Below, piece after piece: positions 26,163-34,425 of a DNA stretch of 64,000 bases. The notes beneath the pieces are model-generated. The model did not search any database and was not told the DNA's origin. It saw only the letters and a program-made list of their open reading frames with translations. The DNA comes from Bacillus_BU sp051233475. Its GTDB lineage: Bacteria > Bacillota > Bacilli > Bacillales > Cytobacillaceae. The position numbers and the translations under genes were made by a program. How positions within the stretch are numbered: position 1 is the stretch's first letter; each line of letters begins with the position of its first letter. The DNA is taken from assembly GCF_051233475.1 (NCBI RefSeq), contig NZ_JBKFGH010000002.1:124001-188000 (forward strand). Reading direction: 5' to 3'.

Positions 26163-26534
26163 ATGGCAAGAGAAGTACAATTTGATGATAAAAATGTAAT
26201 TTTAAAACTGAGTGGTGCAACAGCACTTTTCTCCCTAAGATTCCACTTAAAAATACCTTTTAACACTATCAAGAGTGTATATGTTGACAGTTTTGATGCC
26301 CCCCAATGGATGCTTCGGATGCCTGGAACTTCTATCTCCGCCCTGAATATTTTCGAAGGTAGTTTTAAATACGCTAATGAGTGGTACTTTCTCTCTTACG
26401 AAAATAAAGTTCCTTTGCTAATAATCGAACTGGATGGTCACGAGAAGTATAACTATGTGATTTTTGAAATTGATAACCCTACAAATGTTGCTTTTGAAAT
26501 CCGTAAACATCTCCGAGAACTGGAAAGTTTATGA
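26163..26534 (+). CDS. Hypothetical protein, possible PH-like fold
   Basis: Soluble protein of 123 residues with alternating short beta-type segments. The sequence 'F.LRFHLKIPFNTIKSVYVDS' and 'YENKVPLLIIELDG' followed by a terminal amphipathic helix is suggestive of bacterial PH-domain-like proteins, but this is an impression only. GGGAGAGGTGG precedes the ATG at 26163; the open sequence upstream of it lacks a ribosome site. No operon partner. Confidence 0.6.
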   Translation: MAREVQFDDKNVILKLSGATALFSLRFHLKIPFNTIKSVYVDSFDAPQWMLRMPGTSISALNIFEGSFKYANEWYFLSYENKVPLLIIELDGHEKYNYVIFEIDNPTNVAFEIRKHLRELESL

Positions 26535-26599
26535 TTTTTGGGCAAGACCGAAAATCGCTCTTTTTTTCTTTAAATTTTTAACAATACACTTTAACAGAG

Positions 26600-26692
26600 G
26601 CATAAAGAAAAATGATGCTCATGGGGGGTGAGCATCATTCTCTGAGTGTTATATTCAATAAAAATATTGGGGGGTTTGTGAACTATTGAACA
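26600..26692 (-). ncRNA. Candidate C-rich regulatory small RNA
   Basis: On the minus strand an extended -10 (TGGTATATAAT, 26698-26706) is followed by about 90 bases with no frame and then a perfect 11-base terminator stem (AATGATGCTCA / TGAGCATCATT, 26611-26639) with a T-run. The 5' part can fold so that TTCAATA pairs with TATTGAA, exposing ACCCCCCA; the terminator loop exposes CCCCCCA. Unpaired C-runs of this kind are how Firmicute sRNAs such as RoxS/RsaE and FsrA bind ribosome sites. No minus-strand protein gene explains this terminator. Sequence homology to RoxS (CCCCUU motifs) is not evident. Confidence 0.55.
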
Positions 26693-26734
26693 ATTTTATT
26701 ATATACCAAATTGGGTGATTTTTGTGTGAAGGAA

Positions 26735-26752
26735 TTGTGAATAAATTCACAA
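26735..26752. promoter_or_regulatory. Rex operator (consensus)
   Basis: TTGTGAATAAATTCACAA matches the Rex redox-repressor consensus TTGTGAAnnnnTTCACAA exactly. It lies about 30 bases upstream of the -10 of the candidate minus-strand sRNA and 80 bases upstream of the plus-strand small gene at 26834, so it could control either or both. Confidence 0.75.
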
Positions 26753-26833
26753 TAGGCTATTGTTATATAAAATTTTTGCACATTATTTTATGTTCCTTCG
26801 GGCATGCTACAACTCAGAAAGAAAGGAGTGGTC

Positions 26834-27001
26834 ATGTTGGGGCGTGGTAAAGCTTACGAGCACAAGAAAAAAAATCATCCCGGCAACTTTCCGGAAAACA
26901 GCATAACTGAGAAACATTCAAAGGAAAGAATTGGCGATGAAGAACTAATTGTCGTTCAAGAAGCATTCAAAAACCGGGTTGATGGAGAAGAAAATACTTA
27001 A
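26834..27001 (+). CDS. Small charged protein (55 aa), unknown
   Basis: A 55-codon frame with AAAGGAG 6-7 bases before ATG and a terminator following. The product is highly polar: a basic first half (GRGKAYEHKKKNHPG) and an acidic helical second half. There is no membrane segment. I do not recognise it. The nearest upstream control element is the Rex operator. Confidence 0.6.
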   Translation: MLGRGKAYEHKKKNHPGNFPENSITEKHSKERIGDEELIVVQEAFKNRVDGEENT

Positions 27002-27011
27002 CAATAGTTCT

Positions 27012-27047
27012 TTGGCTGTCGTATAAGATACGATGGCCAATATTTTT
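27012..27047. terminator. Bidirectional terminator
   Basis: TTGGC-GTCGTAT-AAG-ATACGA-GGCCAA hairpin with a T-run, between the 55-codon gene and hutH. Confidence 0.75.
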
Positions 27048-28549
27048 CACTCTGAGATATCAGCCAATTTCCAAAGATCCACATTCTTTAACCAGTCTGC
27101 CATTGCTTTAATATCCTTCGCAAAAACTCGATCCTTCTTAATGGTTTCCACTACTTTTCTCCCCTCCAGATAACATTCCCTTGTCGCATCTGCCATCTTT
27201 TCAATCCCCCAAAACTCCACCGCTTGCATGGCACAGATGAACTCAATCGCAATCACAAATCTTGCGTTCGAAACAATTTGATAAGCATGTCTGGCGGCGA
27301 TCGTTCCCATGCTAACATGGTCTTCTTGGTTTGCAGATGATGGAATTGAATCGACGCTTGCCGGATGTGCTAACGTTTTATTTTCTGAAACAAGTGATGC
27401 TGCGGAATATTGCAGGATCATGGCTCCAGATTGCAGGCCAGGTTCGGGGCTTAAAAATGGTGGCAGATCATTTAATTGCGGATTTACTAAACGTTCAATT
27501 CTTCGTTCGGAAATATTGGCTAGTTCTGCGACAGCAATTTTCATAAAATCCATCGCCAGGGCGATTGGTTGGCCATGGAAATTTCCGCCTGAAATTACTT
27601 GTGAGTTAAATATTAGTGGATTGTCGGTGGCCGCATTCATTTCGATTGTAAGCTTTTCTTTTACGTAATCAAGTGCTTGCCATGTAGCTCCCAGTACTTG
27701 TGGAATACAGCGAAGTGAATAGGCATCCTGAACACGAAGCTGCCCCTGATGTGAGATTAGTTTACTATTTCTTAAATAAGCTCTAATCCGCTTAGCTGTT
27801 TTGATTTGCTGTTTATAACCTCGTACTTTATGGATTTCTTCAGAAAAAGCATCGATAATTCCCCGTAATCCTTCAAGAGACATAGAAGCAATTAATTCGC
27901 TTTGAAGGGCTAGTCTTTCCGCTTCAAGATAAGCAACTGCCCCCATTGCGGTCATCGCCTGCGTTCCATTGATTAAGGCCAAGCCCTCCTTCGCCTCTAG
28001 CCTGATCGGAGAAATTTTTTCTCGCTTAAAAGCTTCCATTGTCGGAATCTTTTTTCCATCATAATAGACCTCTCCTTCTCCGATTAGGAGGAGAGCAAGA
28101 TGGGACAATGGTGCTAGGTCACCACTTGCACCTAAGGAGCCTTGCTGAGGAATAACGGGATGAATGTTCCGGTTTACTAATTCTACTAATGTTTCAATCA
28201 CAACTGGCCTTACCCCGGAGTACCCCTTTAGCAGTGCATTTGCCCGTAGGACCAGCATGGCTCTCGATACTATTTCCGGAAAGGGCTCCCCAACTCCACA
28301 AGCATGTGATCGAATTAAATTTAGTTGTAAATCTCTAACCAGATTTTGATCAATTAGTACATCACTGAATTTACCAAATCCAGTATTAATCCCATAAACA
28401 ATTCTTTTCTCTGAGACAATTTTTTCAACAACCTGTTGGCTTTTCTCAACTCGTCTTAAGCTTCCTGTTACTGCAGAAATTGTTTCATTTTTAAATAGTA
28501 TCTTAGAAAGTTTTTCTATTGTTAACGATTGTCCCGTTAAGATGACCAT
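27047..28549 (-). CDS. hutH: Histidine ammonia-lyase
   Basis: Aromatic amino acid lyase of 500 residues that converts histidine to urocanate, the first step of histidine use. GSLGASGDLAPLSHL (about 140-154) contains the Ala-Ser-Gly triad that cyclises to the MIO cofactor. YGINTGFGKF (about 53) carries the catalytic Tyr, and QEDHVSMG (about 415) is also conserved. The start at 28549 has GGAGG at 8 bases. No hutU, hutI, hutG, hutM or hutP is adjacent, unlike the B. subtilis hut operon. The leader contains a terminator-like hairpin. Confidence 0.9.
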   Translation of the reverse strand: MVILTGQSLTIEKLSKILFKNETISAVTGSLRRVEKSQQVVEKIVSEKRIVYGINTGFGKFSDVLIDQNLVRDLQLNLIRSHACGVGEPFPEIVSRAMLVLRANALLKGYSGVRPVVIETLVELVNRNIHPVIPQQGSLGASGDLAPLSHLALLLIGEGEVYYDGKKIPTMEAFKREKISPIRLEAKEGLALINGTQAMTAMGAVAYLEAERLALQSELIASMSLEGLRGIIDAFSEEIHKVRGYKQQIKTAKRIRAYLRNSKLISHQGQLRVQDAYSLRCIPQVLGATWQALDYVKEKLTIEMNAATDNPLIFNSQVISGGNFHGQPIALAMDFMKIAVAELANISERRIERLVNPQLNDLPPFLSPEPGLQSGAMILQYSAASLVSENKTLAHPASVDSIPSSANQEDHVSMGTIAARHAYQIVSNARFVIAIEFICAMQAVEFWGIEKMADATRECYLEGRKVVETIKKDRVFAKDIKAMADWLKNVDLWKLADISE

Positions 28550-28565
28550 CCTCTTTTCCTCCTTT

Positions 28566-28626
28566 AAAGAGAAAAATAAAGAAAAGGCTGGTCTGTTCAA
28601 ACAATTAGGTTTGAAAGATTCCAGCC
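28566..28626 (-). promoter_or_regulatory. Terminator-like leader hairpin of hutH
   Basis: On the minus strand GAGGCTGG ... TTCAAAC-CTAATT-GTTTGAA ... CCAGCC is followed by TTTTCTTTATTTTT, ending about 17 bases before the hutH start codon. Its position inside the 5' leader suggests transcription attenuation. B. subtilis hut is controlled by HutP antitermination at a leader terminator; whether HutP acts here is unknown. Confidence 0.6.
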
Positions 28627-28807
28627 TCTTAAAATCAGTGATGTATGATTATGTTTGGCACAATTTTTTGATGAAGATGATAAAAATCCATCCCTTATCT
28701 ACTATAAACATATGCATCAAATCAATTTTCGTGAACTTGCATTTATTTCTTAGCCATGATAAATAAAATTATTGTTTAGTTTATTAAACAAATACTCTTC
28801 GTTTGAA

Positions 28808-29170
28808 GGGCTATTGGTGACCCAAAATTGCAATACGTAAGAGATTTAGGTAACTAATAAAGGCTATTGGCGACCCAATTTACAATACGTATGGGATTAA
28901 GGTAACTAATAAGGGCTATTGGTGACCCAATTTGCAATACGTATGGGATTTAGGTAACTAATAAGGGCTATTAGTTACCCAATTTGCAATACGTATGGGA
29001 TTTAAGTAACTAATAAGGGCTATTGGCGACCCAATTTACAATACGAAAGAGATTACGGTAACTAATAATGAAAATTGACGACCCAATTTACAATACGAAT
29101 GAGATTACGGTAACTAATAGTGAAAATTGGTGCCCCAATTTACAATACGAAAAGGATTTGGTAATTAATG
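28808..29170. repeat. ~52-bp tandem repeat array (7 units)
   Basis: Seven units of about 52 bases with the core GGGCTATTGGTGACCCAATTT followed by CAATACG and GGTAACTAATAA. Within a unit pair GGTAACTAATA can pair with TATTGGTGACC; in unit 4 the match is perfect (TATTAGTTACC). It lies between the topB 3' end and the hutH promoter region. No gene is seen in 28630-29230. Confidence 0.88.
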
Positions 29171-29230
29171 ATTTCGAAAAAATCAACAGTATCGTATAAC
29201 ATGGCCAATTTCTTAAAAATTTTATAAATA

Positions 29231-31420
29231 CTACTTTAATTTTAAATTCTTTAGTGCATCAGCTAGTGCTGTATTAATTGGTTCATCTTCTTTATTTTGC
29301 TGTTTCAAATATTTTTGTACAGTTCGTTTATCTACTTTTCCGCGAGACTCTTTATTACGGCGTTCCTGGAATGAGGATAGTTTTTCGCGATAGCCGCATT
29401 TACATGTGAAAATTTGCCCGTCGCCTTCTCCGCGAAGCTCTAGTTTTTTGTGACATTGCGGACAACGTGCATTTGTTACCCGAGCGACATTTTTGCGATG
29501 GCCGCATTCCCGGTCCTGACAAACAAGCATTTTGCCCTTTTTACCATTTACCTCAAGCATTGGTTTACCGCAATCTGGGCATGCTTTTGTCGAGATATTA
29601 TCGTGTTTGTATTTTTTATCGCTAGCTTTAATTTCTGCTACAATTTCTTTTGTGTAACTTTTCATTTCCTTAATAAATTCATCTTTTCGCAGCTTGCCTT
29701 TTGCGATAGCTTCAAGTTTTTGTTCCCACTTAGCCGTTAACGCTGGAGATTTTAATTCATCAGGCACAAGGTCTAATAATTGTTTTCCTTTTGAAGTGAT
29801 AAAAATTTCTTTACCCCGCTTCTCAATCAAGAAAGAATTAAACAGCTTCTCAATAATATCTGCGCGAGTTGCAACTGTACCTAATCCTCCAGTTGACTTT
29901 AATGTTTCGGCAAGTTGTTTATTTTGTGCTTCCAAATACTTTGTTGGGTTTTCCATTGCCGATAGCAATGTAGCTTCATTAAAACGTGCTGGAGGTTTGG
30001 TTTGACCTGATGTTTGTGCGATTAGTTTGATATTTACTGTATCCCCTTTTTCAAAACGAGGTAAAATTTGCTCTTTCAAGTCATCTACTGAATCATCATC
30101 TTCAAAGTGATTATTATAAACTTCCTTCCAACCACTTGATAATATTGTTTTCCCTCTAGCAACAAAGCGCTCATCGCCGATTTTTGCATGGAGTGTTAAT
30201 TGTTCGTATTCAAATGCTGGGAAAAGCACAGCTAAGAAGCGTTTAACAACCAAGTCATAAATTTTTCTTTCTTTATCTGTGAATGCCGAATAGTTAACAT
30301 AGCCTTCTGTTGGAATGATTGCATGGTGATCGGACACTTTGCTATCATCCACAAATGCTTTAGAAGTCTTTATAGGTTTGGTTAAAATCTTATTTGCTAA
30401 TGAACGATATTCACCTACTCCACAAGCCTTCAATCGTTCTGGAATCGTTCCAACAATGTCTTGAGAGATAAAGCGCGAGTCTGTACGAGGATACGTCAAA
30501 ACTTTATGTTGCTCATAGAGCTTTTGCATAATATTTAACGTTTCTTTTGCAGAGTATCCAAAAATTTTATTCGCATCACGCTGTAATTCCGTTAGGTCAT
30601 AAAGACCAGGAGCAAAGGATTTCTTTGCCTTTTTCTCAACCTCGGTCACAATGGCATTTTGTTGGCCCAGTTTTTTTACAATCGCATCGATCTTGTCTTT
30701 ATCAAAGCTGCGACTATTTCCTTTTGCATCTTGCCAAGACAGCTTTAAGTTGTCTGTTGTTTGTGCTTCTATACCGTAATAGTTCTGCGCTTTGAAATTT
30801 TTAATTTCGTCCTCCCGGGCTGCGATTATCGCCACCGTAGGCGTTTGTACACGACCACAGTTCAGTTGGGCATTAAATCGAGTGGTTAATGCTCGCGTTG
30901 CATTTAGCCCGATAAACCAATCTGCTTCCGAACGTGCTACCGCTGAATGATACAGATTTTCATACTCCTTACCATTCTTTAGTTTTTGAAAGCCTTCTTT
31001 AATTGCTTTGTCTGTCACGGAAGAAATCCAAAGGCGTTTAATTGGTTTATTTACTTTTGCTTTTACCAGAATCCAACGAGCAACCAGTTCACCTTCGCGA
31101 CCACTATCCGTTGCAATTACAATTTCCCCTACATCAGATCGCTGTAATTGGCTCTTGACTGCATGAAATTGCTTACTGGTCTGCTTAATAACGACAAGCT
31201 TTAACTCATTTGGCATCATTGGTAAATCTTCTATTTTCCACGTTTTATACTTTTCATCATAGCTTTCCGGATCTGCAAGCGTAACCAAATGTCCCAGCGC
31301 CCAAGTGACAATATATTTGTCTCCTTCTAAAAAACCGTTTCCCTTTTTATTACAATTCAGTACTCGAGCAATATCTCGGGCAACTGAAGGTTTTTCAGCA
31401 AGTACTACACTTTTTTTCAC
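29231..31420 (-). CDS. topB: DNA topoisomerase III
   Basis: Type IA topoisomerase of 729 residues that relaxes and decatenates DNA by single-strand passage. An N-terminal Toprim domain (VVLAEKPSVARDIA... ATDSGREGE) precedes the catalytic core, with the active-site tyrosine in YPRTDSRF (about residue 310). A C-terminal extension has two zinc-ribbon-like CxxC pairs (CPDCGKPM... CPQCHKK... CKCG) and a basic tail. The start is GTG with AAAGGATG 10 bases upstream. Monocistronic. Confidence 0.93.
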   Translation of the reverse strand: MKKSVVLAEKPSVARDIARVLNCNKKGNGFLEGDKYIVTWALGHLVTLADPESYDEKYKTWKIEDLPMMPNELKLVVIKQTSKQFHAVKSQLQRSDVGEIVIATDSGREGELVARWILVKAKVNKPIKRLWISSVTDKAIKEGFQKLKNGKEYENLYHSAVARSEADWFIGLNATRALTTRFNAQLNCGRVQTPTVAIIAAREDEIKNFKAQNYYGIEAQTTDNLKLSWQDAKGNSRSFDKDKIDAIVKKLGQQNAIVTEVEKKAKKSFAPGLYDLTELQRDANKIFGYSAKETLNIMQKLYEQHKVLTYPRTDSRFISQDIVGTIPERLKACGVGEYRSLANKILTKPIKTSKAFVDDSKVSDHHAIIPTEGYVNYSAFTDKERKIYDLVVKRFLAVLFPAFEYEQLTLHAKIGDERFVARGKTILSSGWKEVYNNHFEDDDSVDDLKEQILPRFEKGDTVNIKLIAQTSGQTKPPARFNEATLLSAMENPTKYLEAQNKQLAETLKSTGGLGTVATRADIIEKLFNSFLIEKRGKEIFITSKGKQLLDLVPDELKSPALTAKWEQKLEAIAKGKLRKDEFIKEMKSYTKEIVAEIKASDKKYKHDNISTKACPDCGKPMLEVNGKKGKMLVCQDRECGHRKNVARVTNARCPQCHKKLELRGEGDGQIFTCKCGYREKLSSFQERRNKESRGKVDKRTVQKYLKQQNKEDEPINTALADALKNLKLK

Positions 31421-31658
31421 TTTTGATAAACATCCTTTCGGAATAACATTTAATTTTTAATATATCATACAATGTCATAAAATGCAGACCTGTTGAGGAA
31501 GAGGTTATTAAGAATCGACCTTATCCATCTAAATCTAAAATCTCGGTATATATTAAACCCTTTCGCTTCTCTTCCCGATATTTTCCAAACCATTATAATG
31601 ATATAATTATTTTCAGCAACAAATCATGCTATGTCTTAAAGGGAAACGGAGAAACCAG

Positions 31659-32942
31659 ATGAGAATAAGAGATTGGGATCGAAATTTAAAGATTAGATTA
31701 TATGGCGAAGCATTAATGAACATCTCATTTTGGATGTTTTTTCCCTTCCTTACTATTTATTTTGCAGAAGAGTTCGGTAAAGACAAGGCAGGCCTTCTAT
31801 TAATTTTTTCACAAGCCTTTTCCGTGTTTGCCAATTTAATAGGTGGTTATTGGGCCGACCGGTACGGGCGCAAACGAATGATGGTTCTTTCTGCCTGCGG
31901 GCAGGGGATTTGTTTTATCGTTTTTGGATTGGCTAATTCCCCGTTGCTTGACTCTCCATGGATTGGGTTTATCTGCTATGCATTCATTGGGATCTTTGGT
32001 GCCTTTTATTGGCCAGCAAGTCAAGCAATGGTCGCAGATGTCGTTGACGAGGAAAATCGCAATCATGTATTTGCTATTTTCTATACTTCCATTAATATTG
32101 CCGTGGTGATCGGACCTTTACTAGGGGCTATTTTTTATACAAATTATCGAGTTCAGCTTATGTTCGTAGCCGGAACAGCCTGTGTCTTGCTAGCATTTAT
32201 CCTGGCTAAATGGACTAGAGAGACAGCTCCATTCTTTAGAAATCGAGATACAACAGGGAATCATCGTTGGTTTTCCTTTCTTACCAATCAAATGAAGGAT
32301 TATCGAATTATTTTAACAGATAGAATCTTTTTATTGTTTATTATTGGCGGGGTTCTAGTTGCACAAACGTTTATGCAGCTTGACTTGCTTATCCCAGTCT
32401 ACACAAAGGAAAATGTTCAAGAACAAACTTGGTTTACATTAGGTGAATGGTCCTTTACGATTCAGGGTGAACAAGCATTTGGGATACTTTTATCGGAAAA
32501 TGGTCTATTAGTTGCTTTATTTACCGTATTGGTAACGAATTGGATGGACAAATTTCGGGAGCGAAATGTATTTGTCCTCTCCTCCTTGGCATATGCCATT
32601 GCCATCATTCTCATCGGGCAAACAAGCTGGATATGGGGTTTAATCTTTGCGATGGGCATTTTTACACTCGGTGAGTTAATGGTTGCAGGCCTTCAGCAAA
32701 CCTTCGTTTCCAAGCTGGCTCCTGAGCATTTACGTGGGCAATATTTTGCCGCAGCCAGCCTGCGTTATACGATTGGCAAAACGATTGCTCCGATTTCCAT
32801 CCCTTTGACGGTGTGGATTGGCTATGACTGGACAATTGTATTGTTAAGCCTCTTAGCCGTGTTAAGTGCAGTCATTTTTTGGCTGATGTTTTCTATGTAT
32901 GAGAAGCAAACGAAACAAAGTCCAGCCAAAGGCTCAGCTTAA
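31659..32942 (+). CDS. MFS transporter (multidrug-type)
   Basis: Major facilitator of 427 residues with twelve helices. GGYWADRYGRKRMM is the loop 2-3 signature, with a second helix-rich half after a loop of about 60 residues. The overall layout resembles DHA1-type exporters such as YfkL/YttB. The substrate is unknown. ATG 31659 with GGAG at 7 bases is preferred over the open extension upstream. A terminator shared with the convergent antiporter gene follows. Confidence 0.85.
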   Translation: MRIRDWDRNLKIRLYGEALMNISFWMFFPFLTIYFAEEFGKDKAGLLLIFSQAFSVFANLIGGYWADRYGRKRMMVLSACGQGICFIVFGLANSPLLDSPWIGFICYAFIGIFGAFYWPASQAMVADVVDEENRNHVFAIFYTSINIAVVIGPLLGAIFYTNYRVQLMFVAGTACVLLAFILAKWTRETAPFFRNRDTTGNHRWFSFLTNQMKDYRIILTDRIFLLFIIGGVLVAQTFMQLDLLIPVYTKENVQEQTWFTLGEWSFTIQGEQAFGILLSENGLLVALFTVLVTNWMDKFRERNVFVLSSLAYAIAIILIGQTSWIWGLIFAMGIFTLGELMVAGLQQTFVSKLAPEHLRGQYFAAASLRYTIGKTIAPISIPLTVWIGYDWTIVLLSLLAVLSAVIFWLMFSMYEKQTKQSPAKGSA

Positions 32943-32952
32943 TAGATTAGAA

Positions 32953-32983
32953 AAAGAGCATCGAAATCATCTCGATGCTCTTT
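32953..32983. terminator. Bidirectional terminator
   Basis: AAAGAGCATCGA / TCGATGCTCTTT stem between convergent genes. Confidence 0.88.
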
Positions 32984-32986
32984 CTC

Positions 32987-34156
32987 TTAACCTCCAAAAC
33001 TACGTTCTTGAGGTTTTTTCAGCTTTTTCACCTTTGGGTTAAAGAAAAACTTCATCATTGGTGGTGTAACGATCGTAGTTACGAGAATAACCACAACAAG
33101 TACTGCAAACATATCCGCACTCAACAGCTTTGTCTCTAAACCAATGGATGCAATAATTAAAGCCACTTCTCCCCGTGAAACCATGGCTGAGCCAATCCCT
33201 AATGAGCTGTTCCAATTAAACCCGGATGATTTTGCGCCAATTGCTGCACCAACGAATTTAGTTAGAATAGCAATAAAGCTTAAGATAATAATTAAACTTA
33301 AATTTTCAGTAATCCCATCAAATTGAGCCTTAATCCCGATCGATGTAAAAAAGACTGGGACAAAGATGGAGTAGCTGATCGTTTCAACCTTTTCAAATAC
33401 TTCATGCTTATAGTTTGTTAAACTAATTGCAATACCTGCAATATAAGCACCGATAATGGCGGCCACACCCGTATATTCTGCTAAGTATGCAAATACAAAA
33501 CAGATAATTAAAGCTGATGAGATGACCGTTTCCGTTACCTTTAATGGAGAAAACTTCTTTAAGAACCATGGAACAACCTTCCAACTAAGAAGGAAGGCAC
33601 CTGTGAAAAATAGGAACTTTTTCAAGACAATTAACCCTAAGTGCACATCGCTGCCCGCAAAGCTCATTAAAAAGGCCAAGGCAAGTATCACTACAACATC
33701 ATCAATTACTGCTGCACCTAGAATCGTAGCCCCTTCTCGGCTCTTTAACTTATTCAACTCTTTTAAGGCTTGCACGGAAATACTTACGCTGGTAGCAGAA
33801 AGTAATAATCCTAAAAACCAAGACTCAAAGTTGGTCATACCCATCATGTGTCCGGTAAAATAGCCGATTACTAATGGAACAATAATCCCACCAAGTCCAA
33901 CAAATGTCGATGCTTTTCCGGTCCGTTTAAATTCATCCAGATCCGTTTCTAATCCAGCAATGAACATAAGCAGAATGACACCGATCTGACTAAACTCCGC
34001 TATCGTGTCCGTATCCGTCACTAAACCTAAAAGCGATGGGCCTAAAACGATACCAATTAACAGCTTTCCTAGAACAGAAGGCTGCCCAAGCCGTACGCTA
34101 ATGTCACCCGCAATTTTTGAGGCAATTAAAATTATTGCTAACTGAAGTATTAACAC
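32987..34156 (-). CDS. Cation:proton antiporter (CPA2 type)
   Basis: Monovalent cation/proton antiporter of 389 residues with about twelve helices. Conserved CPA2 features include GIVLGPSLLGLV, the GVILLMFIAGLETD motif, VIDDVVVIL (paired Asp in the ion path) and SRGEVALII. It lacks a RCK/TrkA-N domain, so it is NapA/YjbQ-like rather than full Kef. The start is GTG at 34156 with AAGGAG 7 bases upstream; the ATG at 34207 has no ribosome site and lies by the leader hairpin. Confidence 0.85.
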   Translation of the reverse strand: MLILQLAIILIASKIAGDISVRLGQPSVLGKLLIGIVLGPSLLGLVTDTDTIAEFSQIGVILLMFIAGLETDLDEFKRTGKASTFVGLGGIIVPLVIGYFTGHMMGMTNFESWFLGLLLSATSVSISVQALKELNKLKSREGATILGAAVIDDVVVILALAFLMSFAGSDVHLGLIVLKKFLFFTGAFLLSWKVVPWFLKKFSPLKVTETVISSALIICFVFAYLAEYTGVAAIIGAYIAGIAISLTNYKHEVFEKVETISYSIFVPVFFTSIGIKAQFDGITENLSLIIILSFIAILTKFVGAAIGAKSSGFNWNSSLGIGSAMVSRGEVALIIASIGLETKLLSADMFAVLVVVILVTTIVTPPMMKFFFNPKVKKLKKPQERSFGG

Positions 34157-34181
34157 TCTATCTCTCCTTCTCTCCGAATCT

Positions 34182-34241
34182 AAAAAAATACAAAAAGAGC
34201 CTGTCAACCACGGGACATACTAATCCCTTGGTGACAGACTC
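34182..34241 (-). promoter_or_regulatory. Terminator-like hairpin in the antiporter leader
   Basis: Minus-strand stem GAGTCTGTCACCA-GGG / CCC-TGGTTGACAGGCTC followed by TTTTTGTATTTTTTT, only 26 bases before the antiporter start. No minus-strand gene lies upstream within this gap, so it is either an attenuator or a stand-alone hairpin. I do not recognise an aptamer in front of it. Confidence 0.5.
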
Positions 34242-34425
34242 CTCCAAAAAAAATATATTTTTAAATTCGTTACTTCTAGTATTCATTATATATAATAATA
34301 ACGGCATTTTTCAATAAGAAATTCTTATATTCTTTTATAAATCTTAATTTAAAGGCTTTTTGTTTCTTTTTCTTTCGGAAATCGATACAATTAATTATGA
34401 AGATTTTGGTAAAGGAGCGAAATAG

